The notes under the pieces are model-generated. The model worked only from the letters and a program-made list of their open reading frames with translations. It was not told the DNA's origin and searched no databases. From Flagellimonas olearia (lineage in GTDB: Bacteria; Bacteroidota; Bacteroidia; Flavobacteriales; Flavobacteriaceae), in assembly GCF_009184425.1 (NCBI RefSeq), contig NZ_WELG01000001.1, forward strand, positions 496,001 through 560,000: 64,000 bases of DNA. The letters are read 5' to 3'. Both the position numbers and the translations under genes were made by a program. Position 1 is the stretch's first letter. The number at the start of each line of letters is the position of its first letter. Positions 16,198 to 24,123 of this stretch are shown here, one piece after another.

Positions 16198-17037
16198 ATG
16201 AAATACCAAAAGCTCCTATCGGAATTTGAGGGCCAATTGGATGCATTGGAAAGCGGGAACGGGGATGTCCTTTTCAAGGCAGAGAAAGGGATAGTCCTTG
16301 TGGAGAAGAGCATCCGAGAATTGCAAAAGCAGATTACGGGAAGACCTTTTGCTACCCAGGCCGATGAGATCTATTTCTTCAAACATGTCAAGCCCCAGAT
16401 TTTTAGCAAGCTGATCTATTATGTCAAACTGTTCAATATCGAAAGCAAACGTCCAAGGGGGAACAATGCCGCCCAAGTCAAATACCTCCAGCACCAAATC
16501 GATAAGTTCCAGACTTTTTTCAATGATAATCTGGAGTTTTATAATTATTACAGAAGAGGGGCGATGTCCCTGGACGAACAGTATTTTGTCCGGGGTAACA
16601 GAGATCTTCGGCTGCCCTTGGAATCCTTCCATTTTTTGATCGATGACCAGTTCTCCACTTGTCAGGATGGGACGGTTGCCACTATCATGGCCTACGATAT
16701 GTTGATTGTCTACCTCAGAAAGGAGGTGGACGATCTGGATAAAACTTTGGAACCTCCTAAAAGCATAGCTATGGAAAAACCATCAAAATTATTTTGGACC
16801 GGAAGTAAAATCGATTTGATCGAACTTTTATATGCCCTCCATTCCAGTAAATGTATCAATAGCGGTACGGTCGATATCAAGGAACTGGCTTCCCATTTTG
16901 AGCACTGTTACAATGTGGACCTAGGCAATTATTACCATACGTTCATAGATATCCGGTCGCGAAAGAGCAGTAGGACCCGCTTTTTGGACCGGCTTATCGA
17001 AATGCTCAACCAGCGGATGGAATCCCTCGAAGAATAG
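16198..17037 (+). CDS. rteC: RteC-domain regulator
   Basis: A 279-residue protein with the RteC pattern: helical N-terminal half, LPLESFHFLIDDQFSTCQDGTVATIMAYD in the middle, and a C-terminal winged-helix-like part (FWTGSKIDLIELLYALHSSKCINSGTVDIKELASHF, then YHTFIDIRSRKSSRTRFLDRL). In the Bacteroides element CTnDOT, RteC activates the excision operon by binding inverted half-sites upstream of xis2c. Here it starts 12 bases after the AONS-GNAT gene, so both are probably on one transcript. An excisionase-like gene follows, with two dyads between them. Confidence 0.9.
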   Translation: MKYQKLLSEFEGQLDALESGNGDVLFKAEKGIVLVEKSIRELQKQITGRPFATQADEIYFFKHVKPQIFSKLIYYVKLFNIESKRPRGNNAAQVKYLQHQIDKFQTFFNDNLEFYNYYRRGAMSLDEQYFVRGNRDLRLPLESFHFLIDDQFSTCQDGTVATIMAYDMLIVYLRKEVDDLDKTLEPPKSIAMEKPSKLFWTGSKIDLIELLYALHSSKCINSGTVDIKELASHFEHCYNVDLGNYYHTFIDIRSRKSSRTRFLDRLIEMLNQRMESLEE

Positions 17038-17041
17038 TTTT

Positions 17042-17067
17042 TTACCAAGTAGGTACCAACTTGGTAA
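17042..17067. promoter_or_regulatory. dyad 1 upstream of xis-like gene
   Basis: Nine-base inverted arms TTACCAAGT (17042-17050) and ACTTGGTAA (17059-17067) flank AGGTACCA. It starts four bases after the rteC stop. A second dyad of the same design lies 138 bases downstream. Candidate site for RteC or for the HTH protein at 17316. Confidence 0.6.
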
Positions 17068-17179
17068 TTTTGGGATTCAGTTGACCTTGGGTCTCATTAT
17101 GCTGATTTTTAAGAGATTTTACAGGTTCCAAAAAGTCTAAAGGGCACCACGTCGCCCTAAATTTTATGAAAAAAAATCG

Positions 17180-17205
17180 TTCCCAAGTCGGTACCAACTT
17201 GGGAA
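17180..17205. promoter_or_regulatory. dyad 2 upstream of xis-like gene
   Basis: Arms TTCCCAAGT (17180-17188) and ACTTGGGAA (17197-17205) flank CGGTACCA. Relative to dyad 1, an A-to-C change on the left arm is matched by T-to-G on the right, so symmetry is kept. Confidence 0.6.
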
Positions 17206-17315
17206 ACTTTTCCAAAAACCTTTTTGAGTTTTGTCCCTGAAAGTCAAATCAGTGGATGGGCCGCCAAATGATATAAACTTCATGAAGCGGCCTTTCCCTT
17301 AAAAAAAGCACACAC

Positions 17316-17594
17316 ATGGGAGCGACCATCATCACCACCGAAGACCTTAGGGAGTTCAAGATCGAACTCTTGGAGGACATCAAGGACCTTTTACAGAATG
17401 AAAACGGACAGCACAACAAGAAATGGCTCAAATCCAACGAGGTCAGGGACCTCTTGGGCATATCCCCGGGGACCCTTCAAAACCTTAGGGTCAACGGAAC
17501 CCTGCCCTTTACCAAGATAGGAGGGGTGCTCTACTATGAATACCATGAGATCATGGAAGTACTGGAAAAGAACAAGGTCCATAACCGGATTTAG
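17316..17594 (+). CDS. excisionase-like HTH protein
   Basis: A 92-residue protein. Residues about 35-85 form a MerR/Xis-type winged helix (WLKSNEVRDLLGISPGTLQNLRVNGTLPFTKIGGVLYYEYHEI), as in the HTH_17 proteins used as excisionases or small DNA-binding factors by Bacteroidota integrative elements. The N-terminus is acidic and helical. It lies 278 bases after rteC, behind two dyads, and the next gene starts two bases after its stop. A role in excision or in control of the following pair is likely. No integrase is in the window. Confidence 0.8.
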   Translation: MGATIITTEDLREFKIELLEDIKDLLQNENGQHNKKWLKSNEVRDLLGISPGTLQNLRVNGTLPFTKIGGVLYYEYHEIMEVLEKNKVHNRI

Positions 17595-17596
17595 GG

Positions 17597-18136
17597 ATGG
17601 AGGGCATCAATTATATCAAGCACCTGAACGGGGTGTTGGCCCAGTTTGCCAAGGACAACCGCTTGAACCCTACCCATATCAGCCTGTACATCGGTCTGTT
17701 CCAATTGTGGAACCATAATTATTTTGTCACGGAGTTCCATATTTGTAGGGAAGAGGCCATGGCCTACGCAAAGATTGGTTCCAAATCCACCTATCACCGG
17801 TGTATCCGGGAACTCAGTCATTGGAACTATATCCTGTATACCCCATCCCATAACCCCTATAAGGGCAGTCGGATCAAGATGTTCGATTTTGGGACAAGTA
17901 CCGGACAAGCAGTGGACCGGAACCATACCATAATCGGGACAAGCAATGGACAAGCATTGGTACCTATAAACAAACCTATACAAACATTTAAAAACAATAC
18001 AAACGGGAGCAAACGAAGAAAAATAAAAAAGAAGATCTTTCAAATTGTAGAAACAAAGGGGCAACAGGTCCCTACCGTTCCGTATCGGGACAACTTGCGG
18101 ACCACCGAGGATAAGGATTACAATGAACCCCTGTGA
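17597..18136 (+). CDS. mobile-element replication/regulatory protein (winged-helix-like)
   Basis: A 179-residue protein. The first 100 residues (LNPTHISLYIGLFQLWN ... YAKIGSKSTYHRCIRELSHWNYI) read like the winged-helix N-terminus of DnaD/replication-initiator-type proteins that occur in Bacteroidota mobile elements. The C-terminal part is basic and low in complexity (SKRRKIKKKIFQ), suited to DNA contact. Its stop overlaps the GTG start of the ATPase gene by three bases (GTGA). Paired with a DnaC-like ATPase it may load a helicase on the element. The exact family is uncertain. Confidence 0.65.
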   Translation: MEGINYIKHLNGVLAQFAKDNRLNPTHISLYIGLFQLWNHNYFVTEFHICREEAMAYAKIGSKSTYHRCIRELSHWNYILYTPSHNPYKGSRIKMFDFGTSTGQAVDRNHTIIGTSNGQALVPINKPIQTFKNNTNGSKRRKIKKKIFQIVETKGQQVPTVPYRDNLRTTEDKDYNEPL

Positions 18137-18795
18137 AATATAGCGCCCCTCATATCATCACTGAAGGCGCCATAAGCTATGAACTGGGGGTCTTGAAGGG
18201 CCGGGAGATCCAATACGATTTTGATAAGATCTTGGTCTATCTCGATGCCAAGGGGAAACTCCTGTTCGGTAAAAAGTTCAGGGTCTACAGGGAAGACCGG
18301 GAAATTCTCTATAAACTCAGCCTTTATTTTATTCGGGACCGGGACCGCTGTAAACAGTTTGGCATGGACCTGGACAAAGGACTTCTCCTCTCTGGGCCGG
18401 TAGGCTGTGGTAAGACCAGCCTGATGAAACTGTTCAAGTGCATCGTGCCCCATCAAAGACCCTATTCGGTCATTCCTTCCCGAAACATTGTCTTTGGGTT
18501 CAACCATTTGGGCTATAAGATCATTGGGGATTATGGAAACACCCAATCCTTTTGTTTTGATGATCTGGGAGTGGAACCCGAAGGGGTCCACTTTGGAAAG
18601 GAGTGCAATGTCATGGGAGAGATTCTGTTGTCCCGGTATGAACTCTTCCTGGATCATAAGATCAGGACCCATGCCACTACCAATCTCAATGCCCAGGAAC
18701 TGGAGAGCCGTTATGGGAGCCGGGTTCGTTCCAGGATGCGGGAACTTTTTAATTTGGTGGGTTTTAAGGCTGGAAGTAAGGACAAGAGGTGTTGA
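18133..18795 (+). CDS. DnaC-like AAA+ ATPase of mobile element
   Basis: A 220-residue protein with Walker A GPVGCGKTS (Lys94) and Walker B SFCFDDLG (Asp143, Asp144), followed by a sensor-like ATTNLNAQELESRYGSRVRSRM with an arginine-finger-type end. This is the layout of DnaC/IstB-type ATPases. The start is a GTG that overlaps the stop of the preceding gene. It probably works with that protein in replication of an integrative element after excision. It does not adjoin a transposase, so an IS21 IstB role is unlikely. Confidence 0.8.
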   Translation: MKYSAPHIITEGAISYELGVLKGREIQYDFDKILVYLDAKGKLLFGKKFRVYREDREILYKLSLYFIRDRDRCKQFGMDLDKGLLLSGPVGCGKTSLMKLFKCIVPHQRPYSVIPSRNIVFGFNHLGYKIIGDYGNTQSFCFDDLGVEPEGVHFGKECNVMGEILLSRYELFLDHKIRTHATTNLNAQELESRYGSRVRSRMRELFNLVGFKAGSKDKRC

Positions 18796-18864
18796 AGGAT
18801 GTAATTCCGTTTAAGGGATGTTGGGTTGAACATGGATTAATCGGAGTATATTATATTCATTTTT

Positions 18865-18880
18865 GTTGGTAAATACCAAC
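18865..18880. promoter_or_regulatory. hipBA operator 1
   Basis: GTTGGTAAATACCAAC: perfect seven-base arms around AA. It is the best of four copies upstream of hipB. Confidence 0.75.
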
Positions 18881-18905
18881 GTTATATGTGTTTTTTTTAT
18901 TTAGT

Positions 18906-18921
18906 GATGGTAAATACCAAC
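18906..18921. promoter_or_regulatory. hipBA operator 2
   Basis: GATGGTAAATACCAAC: differs from operator 1 at one base of the left arm and begins 41 bases after it. Confidence 0.7.
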
Positions 18922-18951
18922 TAAACATTAATTGAGAAACTATTTTATTTG

Positions 18952-18959
18952 TATATTTG
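18952..18959 (+). promoter_or_regulatory. hipBA promoter -7 element
   Basis: TATATTTG matches TAnnTTTG exactly and its last base is the first base of operator 3, so bound HipB would block it. Confidence 0.5.
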
Positions 18960-18974
18960 TTGGTAAATACCATC
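18959..18974. promoter_or_regulatory. hipBA operator 3
   Basis: GTTGGTAAATACCATC: one change in the right arm. It abuts the TATATTTG promoter element and begins 53 bases after operator 2. Confidence 0.7.
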
Positions 18975-18999
18975 GTTAAGTGGTATTAAATGTTTTAGT

Positions 19000-19015
19000 G
19001 ATGGGAAATACCAAC
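19000..19015. promoter_or_regulatory. hipBA operator 4
   Basis: GATGGGAAATACCAAC: the most diverged copy. It begins 41 bases after operator 3 and lies just upstream of the chosen hipB start. Confidence 0.6.
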
Positions 19016-19030
19016 AAAAATTGGGTTCAA

Positions 19031-19351
19031 ATGTCAGATACTGCCATAATGGAACAGATTGGTGGCTATATCAGGCATGAACGCCAACAACAGCAAAGGA
19101 CACAGGCCCAGTTGTCCGAAATGGCAGGATTGAACCGATGGACGATCAGTCAGGTTGAAAACGGGGAATCCATATCCCTGACAAGCCTGCTACAGATCCT
19201 AAGGGCCTTGGATAGACTCCACGTTCTAGATCCTTTTGAATATTCGGATGAGATCAGTCCTTTGGCCTATGCCAAACTCAAAAAGCAAAAAAGACAACGG
19301 ATCAGGAACAACCCGACAAAGGCTTCGGATAAAGAGGATTCGGGATGGTAG
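19031..19351 (+). CDS. hipB: HipB-like antitoxin (XRE HTH)
   Basis: A 106-residue protein. Residues about 10-65 are a classic XRE HTH (YIRHERQQQQRTQAQLSEMAG, then LNRWTISQVENGES). The start at ATG 19031 is preferred. Upstream in-frame starts (GTG 18980, ATG 19001) would translate through operator 4 and add residues without family resemblance. Four phased palindromes precede it, as expected for an autorepressing antitoxin. It overlaps hipA by seven bases. It should neutralise the HipA kinase and repress the operon. The basic tail (KLKKQKRQRIRNN) is typical. Confidence 0.9.
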   Translation: MSDTAIMEQIGGYIRHERQQQQRTQAQLSEMAGLNRWTISQVENGESISLTSLLQILRALDRLHVLDPFEYSDEISPLAYAKLKKQKRQRIRNNPTKASDKEDSGW

Positions 19352-20646
19352 ATGTAGCGGAAGTACTGATATGGGGGGAATTGGTCGGTGCCGTCCGCTG
19401 GGACGAGTCGGAACAGCTGGGCTATTTCGAGTATGACCCCAAGTTTCTACAGAAGAAGTGGGACCTGTCCCCAATCAAAATGCCCATAGCCCAAGGGGCA
19501 CGGATCTATAGTTTCCCGGAATTACGCAGGGGCCGCCACCAAACCGAGGATGCCTTTAAGGGATTGCCCGGACTATTGTCAGATGCCCTTCCTGACAAGT
19601 ATGGGAACAAGCTGATCAATATTTGGTTGGCCCAGCAGGGAAGGCCGGAAAATAGTATGAACCCTGTGGAAAAACTCTGTTTTATAGGGAAAAGGGGCAT
19701 GGGGGCATTGGAGTTCGACCCAGCACAGATCAAAACCGGAACAAGGAGCTTTTCTTTGGAGCTTGACGGCTTGGTCGAGGTCGCCAAGAAGATGCTCAAT
19801 GAACGGGAAGGTTTTTTGACCAACTTGAAAAAGGATGAGGAGAAGGCCATGATGGAGATTTTGAAAATAGGGACCTCTGCCGGTGGGGCACGGCCCAAAG
19901 CGGTCATTGCCTATGACCCCAAGACCAAGGAGGTCAGATCTGGACAGGGCAATATCCCCAAGGGATTTGAACACTGCCTATTGAAACTCGACGGAGTGAG
20001 TGGGGAGCAATTTGGGGAAAGTTCAGGGTGGGGACGCGTGGAATATGCCTACTATCTGATGGCCAGGGATTGTGGTATTGAGATAAGTGATAGCCAATTG
20101 TTGGAAGAAAATGGCCGTGCCCATTTCATGACCAAACGTTTTGACAGGGAGGGTAATGAAAAGTACCATGTCCAATCCCTTTGTGGAATCCAGCATTATG
20201 ATTTCAACGATATGCACGGCTATAGCTACGAGCAGGTATTCCAGACCATGCGATTATTGCGCTTGACCTATCCGGAGGCGGAGCAGATGTTCCGAAGGAT
20301 GGTCTTCAATGTACTGGCCACCAATTATGATGACCATACCAAGAATTTTTCCTTTATCTTGAAAAAGAATGGGGATTGGAGACTGGCCCCTGCCTTTGAC
20401 CTGTGTTTTTCCTATGACCCGACCAACCACTGGGTGAACCAACAGACCTTGAGTGTCCATGGGAAGAGAATGGATATTGGAAGGGAAGATCTCATGTCCA
20501 TTGCCAAGGCCAATAATATCAAGAAAGGGGCACGGATCATTGAACAGGTCAATGACACGGTCAAATCCTGGGGAACCTACGCACAGCGTGCCATGGTCCG
20601 GGTGGATTTAAGGGACCGTATCCATAGGAATCTGAATACGCTATAA
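19345..20646 (+). CDS. hipA: HipA-family serine/threonine kinase toxin
   Basis: A full-length 433-residue HipA. Visible are the N-terminal domain (YSFPELRRG, FKGLPGLLSDALPDKYGN), the loop GTSAGGARPKAVI that carries the autophosphorylation serine in the family, the catalytic loop TNYDDHTKNFSF (Asp330, His331, Asn334) and the DFG-like PAFDLCFSY (Asp352). In E. coli, HipA phosphorylates glutamyl-tRNA synthetase and induces dormancy. All key residues are present, so the toxin is probably active. It overlaps hipB by seven bases. A small gene follows 22 bases downstream. Confidence 0.95.
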   Translation: MVDVAEVLIWGELVGAVRWDESEQLGYFEYDPKFLQKKWDLSPIKMPIAQGARIYSFPELRRGRHQTEDAFKGLPGLLSDALPDKYGNKLINIWLAQQGRPENSMNPVEKLCFIGKRGMGALEFDPAQIKTGTRSFSLELDGLVEVAKKMLNEREGFLTNLKKDEEKAMMEILKIGTSAGGARPKAVIAYDPKTKEVRSGQGNIPKGFEHCLLKLDGVSGEQFGESSGWGRVEYAYYLMARDCGIEISDSQLLEENGRAHFMTKRFDREGNEKYHVQSLCGIQHYDFNDMHGYSYEQVFQTMRLLRLTYPEAEQMFRRMVFNVLATNYDDHTKNFSFILKKNGDWRLAPAFDLCFSYDPTNHWVNQQTLSVHGKRMDIGREDLMSIAKANNIKKGARIIEQVNDTVKSWGTYAQRAMVRVDLRDRIHRNLNTL

Positions 20647-20668
20647 AACAGGACTACATCAAAACACT

Positions 20669-20878
20669 ATGTTGGAAGATGGATTTAAATCCGTAAGGTA
20701 CAGTGCTATCTTGGGGAACTTACGGGACAACGGACATTTGGAAGAGGCCGATATCAAAAGGTTGTTGCACAACTATATGACAACCCAACGGATAGATTTT
20801 GAGGGAATCCCCAATGAAAAGGCAAAGATTGTCACAGAGGCCCTTATTGACAATTACCATCGGATCATGGGCAGTTGA
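20669..20878 (+). CDS. small conserved-looking protein downstream of hipA
   Basis: A 69-residue, soluble, helix-rich protein (AILGNLRDNGHLEEADIKRLLHNYM ... KAKIVTEALIDNYHRIM). No family is recognised. It starts 22 bases after hipA on the same strand, so it is likely cotranscribed. It might modulate the toxin or be an unrelated passenger. Codon use looks like its neighbours, which supports a real gene. Confidence 0.55.
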   Translation: MLEDGFKSVRYSAILGNLRDNGHLEEADIKRLLHNYMTTQRIDFEGIPNEKAKIVTEALIDNYHRIMGS

Positions 20879-21156
20879 TTCCTTGTCCTGGAATCTGATT
20901 GAGGGGACTGATAGAGTGAGTATATTGACCCATGTTACGCGGATTTGACGTTTTGGGTCCGGTTCTCCTTGCTTGTCTTTTTGGCTTATCCACATAGGTC
21001 TATCGTTTTCCATAGGATTTGATATGCATTCCTGGCAAAGGAACCTATTCTTCCTCATTTAAAATGATATTCACAATATATTGATAAACAGTAATTTAGG
21101 TGATATAAGTAGTACTTTTCGAATAGCTAAAAAAGCAGTTATCAAACGCTTGTACT
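20879..21156. other. intergenic region before the T4SS block
   Basis: 278 bases without a convincing gene on either strand. The last 100 bases are AT-rich and probably hold the promoter of the tra block. No oriT-like repeat or relaxase site was recognised. Confidence 0.4.
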
Positions 21157-21444
21157 ATGAGAAAATCACTACTGACAACCTTTGTTGTCTTATTTGCTTT
21201 ACATTCATTGTTTGCCCAGATTGGCGGTATTGAAGATTCGGTCAATGAGATTTCCGATACCATAAGGGCCATTTTTCCCATCATTCTAGGGGTCATCTTT
21301 TTGGTAGGGTTCCTTTTCAATGCCGGACACTTCTTTGGGGAAAATGCGGACTTGAAAAAAGGGATTACCCGGGTCTTGGTCTTTGTGTTGATCGCGGGGG
21401 CAGTAGTGGGCATCTTTACCTATCTCATCGGAATCGTGGTCTGA
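21157..21444 (+). CDS. traE: TraE-like (DUF4134) pilin/VirB2-type protein
   Basis: A 95-residue protein. A signal sequence ending LFAQ is followed by a short loop and two membrane helices (FPIILGVIFLVGFLFNAG and VLVFVLIAGAVVGIFTYLIG). This is the layout of VirB2/TrbC pilins and of DUF4134 TraE in CTnDOT-type elements. It opens the T4SS operon. The stop of this gene and the start of the next share a base (TGATG). Confidence 0.85.
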   Translation: MRKSLLTTFVVLFALHSLFAQIGGIEDSVNEISDTIRAIFPIILGVIFLVGFLFNAGHFFGENADLKKGITRVLVFVLIAGAVVGIFTYLIGIVV

Positions 21445-21728
21445 TGAAAAGGTTCGAGGTCCATAGAAATATTCGAAAACGAGCCATGGTCATGGGACTC
21501 TCCATCCCGCTTTTTGCCCTGATGATGGTTTCGGTGGTCTGTACTCTTCTGATCATGATTTTTTCCTTCAATCTTGGTGTCATCGTTGCCCTGCTGTTTG
21601 CCAATGTCCTACTCTATGGGACATTGGTGCAGTGGGTGAGAAGACCGTTTTATTTGGGGACTTCCCGCAGGTTTCCAAAATCCTTGAGCCATAAAAACAT
21701 AACCCCATTACCTTATGGAGCGGATTAA
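21444..21728 (+). CDS. traF: TraF-like (DUF4133) VirB3-type inner-membrane protein
   Basis: A 94-residue protein with two adjacent membrane helices (residues about 18-60) and a conserved C-terminal VRRPFYLGTSRRFPKSL. This fits DUF4133/TraF, the VirB3 counterpart in Bacteroidota conjugation systems. VirB3 proteins sit beside the VirB4 ATPase in the inner membrane, and here the next gene is that ATPase, overlapping by 14 bases. Confidence 0.85.
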   Translation: MKRFEVHRNIRKRAMVMGLSIPLFALMMVSVVCTLLIMIFSFNLGVIVALLFANVLLYGTLVQWVRRPFYLGTSRRFPKSLSHKNITPLPYGAD

Positions 21729-24123
21729 CATCAAAGCGCAACATCCCATCCTGGATATTCAGAACCATATGGTGTTTGCCAATAATGGCAATGTGGTACT
21801 GTGTTATGAAGTGGGGCTCCCAGAAATTTATAGCCTATCCGAAAGGGATTTTGAGACCCTACACGATATCTGGTTCCAAGCCTTCAAGTCCTTACCTGTG
21901 GGAACGGTCATCCAAAAGCAGGATACCTATCAAAGGAAGAGCTATGACGCAAAGCCACTCCCCAAGGACTCCTTTTTGCAAAAGGCCACTTATTTGTACT
22001 TCCATGGGAGGGAACATTTGGTGCATCGGAGTTTGTTGTTTTTCACTTTGCCCTTGGACCGAAACCTCAATGCGACCAAATATGTCAATCCCTTTCGGAA
22101 AATGGATAAGGGACTCCATCGCAAAGTGGATGCACAGGTGGCCGAGTTCATCACTGCTGTCACCGATGCCGTTACCTTTCTCAATAATGGGCAGGGATTG
22201 GAAGTAAGACCTCTTGCGCCTGAGAAAATCATGGACATCAGTGATGCCCATTTCAACGGATTCAATGAGGGTTTTGATACGGATTTGTTATGGGGAAAGG
22301 GGGCTATCCAGATCGGGGACCATTATTTCGATGCCATGGCCATCAACAATGAAACCTGTTTCGGGGAAACTGTACAGAGCAGTAAGCCCAATGAACGCTT
22401 CAGCTCGGATGGGTTCAATTTTCATATGGGTTTCCTGGACGGTCTGGGATTGGAATTTGGGGAAAACCATATGGTCAACCATATCCTGTACCTCGATGAC
22501 AAACACAAGTGGCGCAGAATTCTTGACAAAAAGATCGAAGAGCTTGGCAAGAGTTCCAATTTTGGTTCGCAGAACAGAGTGGTCCTTAGAAAAATAGAGC
22601 GCATTCTGGACCAGATCAATTCCGACGATGCCTCACGAATCATACGGGGACATCTCAATATCGTTTTTTGGCATCCGGAAACCGGACATCTTAAACGGAT
22701 AGCTTCCAAGGTCAAGGCGCAGTTCAAGGAACTGGACATGGTGCCGTACCATCCCAATGGACAGGAACGGTTGCACTATTTCCTGAACACCCATTTTTGC
22801 CATGCTACCCATTTTTCCAACGAAGACCTCTATGTCACTGATCTTAAACATGCCCTATGTCTCTATATCAACAACACCAACTACCGTTCGGATGCCCAAG
22901 GGGTCATATTCAACGATAGACAGTACAATGTACCTGTGGTCAAGGATGTCTGGGATGAGGACAAAAAGCGCATCAAGGCCCGGAACTTTGCCATATTTGC
23001 CCCGACCGGGGAAGGAAAGTCCTTTCTGGCCAACAATATTCTTCGGCAATACTTTGAACAGAATGTCCGGTTGGTCCTTATCGACTTGGGAGGCTCTTAT
23101 GCCAAGTTTGCCAAACTCTATCCCAATGAGTATGTGATCCTTCGGTATGAAGAAGGAAAGAACTTGGGTATCAATCCCTTTTATATTGTGGATGAATCCG
23201 ATCTGACCCCAGAACGTCTGGAGGATCTGTCGATCTTTCTTTTGGAACTGCTGGCTGAAAACAAGGTGACCAAATCCAAGGAGGTCGCCATTAAAAAGGT
23301 ATTGTTGTTCTACTACAGATCGGTCCGGTCAGGGCATTCACTGACCTCCCTTTACCATTTTGTGGATGCTCATAAGGACACCTTGGTCACGGAGGTGCAG
23401 GTGGCCGAGGCCGATTTCAATGTGTATGGTTTTTTGCATATCCTATCCGAGTATGTGGATGGGGGGCTGTACAGCGCTCTGTTCACGGTGGGGAACGACC
23501 AGGCCCATAAGTTGGAGGATAAGCGTTTGATCGTCTTTGAACTGGACGAGGTACGCGACAATAAGGAAATCCTCTCGGTGATGCTCAAGTTGATCAAGTC
23601 GGCCATCCAACGTACCATATGGCAAAACCGTTCAGAGCGGGGTATCATCCTTTTTGATGAATTTGCGAAACAGTTGAAGTTTCCAAATGTGCTCGAGAGT
23701 GTTGAATTCTATTATCAGGCTATCCGGAAACAGAACGGGGCCATTGGTATTATTCTGCAATCCATCAACCAATTGCCCGAAAACACCACTGCGGCCAGCA
23801 TCTTGGAGAATACCCAGGTCATCTATAGCCTTCGCAATGAAAAAGGATATGGGGACCTTAAACGTAGGCTCAATCTATCGGACCATGACCTTGATCAACT
23901 CAACTCCATTCGGAACAACCTGACCGGGGATGGAAAGTATACCGAGTTCTTTATCAAGATCGGGAGGGAGAGCAACATTTTTCGATTGGAGGTGCCCCCT
24001 GAGGTCTATGCTGCCTATCTCACGGATGGGAGGGAGAACCAGGCCATCATACAGAACTATGAACGGACCAATGATATGGAATTGGCCATCAAAATATTCC
24101 TAGATCAAAAAGAAAAAGCATAA
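21715..24123 (+). CDS. traG: TraG-family conjugation ATPase (VirB4-type)
   Basis: An 802-residue protein with an N-terminal TraG/VirB4 region and a C-terminal motor domain: Walker A APTGEGKSF (Lys435) and Walker B GIILFDEFAK (Asp648, Glu649). Late motifs typical of VirB4 ATPases (IILQSINQLPEN) are present. It powers pilus assembly and substrate transfer at the inner membrane. Length and motifs are intact. It overlaps traF by 14 bases and shares a base with traI. In Bacteroidota naming TraG is the VirB4-like ATPase and not the coupling protein. Confidence 0.95.
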   Translation: MERINIKAQHPILDIQNHMVFANNGNVVLCYEVGLPEIYSLSERDFETLHDIWFQAFKSLPVGTVIQKQDTYQRKSYDAKPLPKDSFLQKATYLYFHGREHLVHRSLLFFTLPLDRNLNATKYVNPFRKMDKGLHRKVDAQVAEFITAVTDAVTFLNNGQGLEVRPLAPEKIMDISDAHFNGFNEGFDTDLLWGKGAIQIGDHYFDAMAINNETCFGETVQSSKPNERFSSDGFNFHMGFLDGLGLEFGENHMVNHILYLDDKHKWRRILDKKIEELGKSSNFGSQNRVVLRKIERILDQINSDDASRIIRGHLNIVFWHPETGHLKRIASKVKAQFKELDMVPYHPNGQERLHYFLNTHFCHATHFSNEDLYVTDLKHALCLYINNTNYRSDAQGVIFNDRQYNVPVVKDVWDEDKKRIKARNFAIFAPTGEGKSFLANNILRQYFEQNVRLVLIDLGGSYAKFAKLYPNEYVILRYEEGKNLGINPFYIVDESDLTPERLEDLSIFLLELLAENKVTKSKEVAIKKVLLFYYRSVRSGHSLTSLYHFVDAHKDTLVTEVQVAEADFNVYGFLHILSEYVDGGLYSALFTVGNDQAHKLEDKRLIVFELDEVRDNKEILSVMLKLIKSAIQRTIWQNRSERGIILFDEFAKQLKFPNVLESVEFYYQAIRKQNGAIGIILQSINQLPENTTAASILENTQVIYSLRNEKGYGDLKRRLNLSDHDLDQLNSIRNNLTGDGKYTEFFIKIGRESNIFRLEVPPEVYAAYLTDGRENQAIIQNYERTNDMELAIKIFLDQKEKA

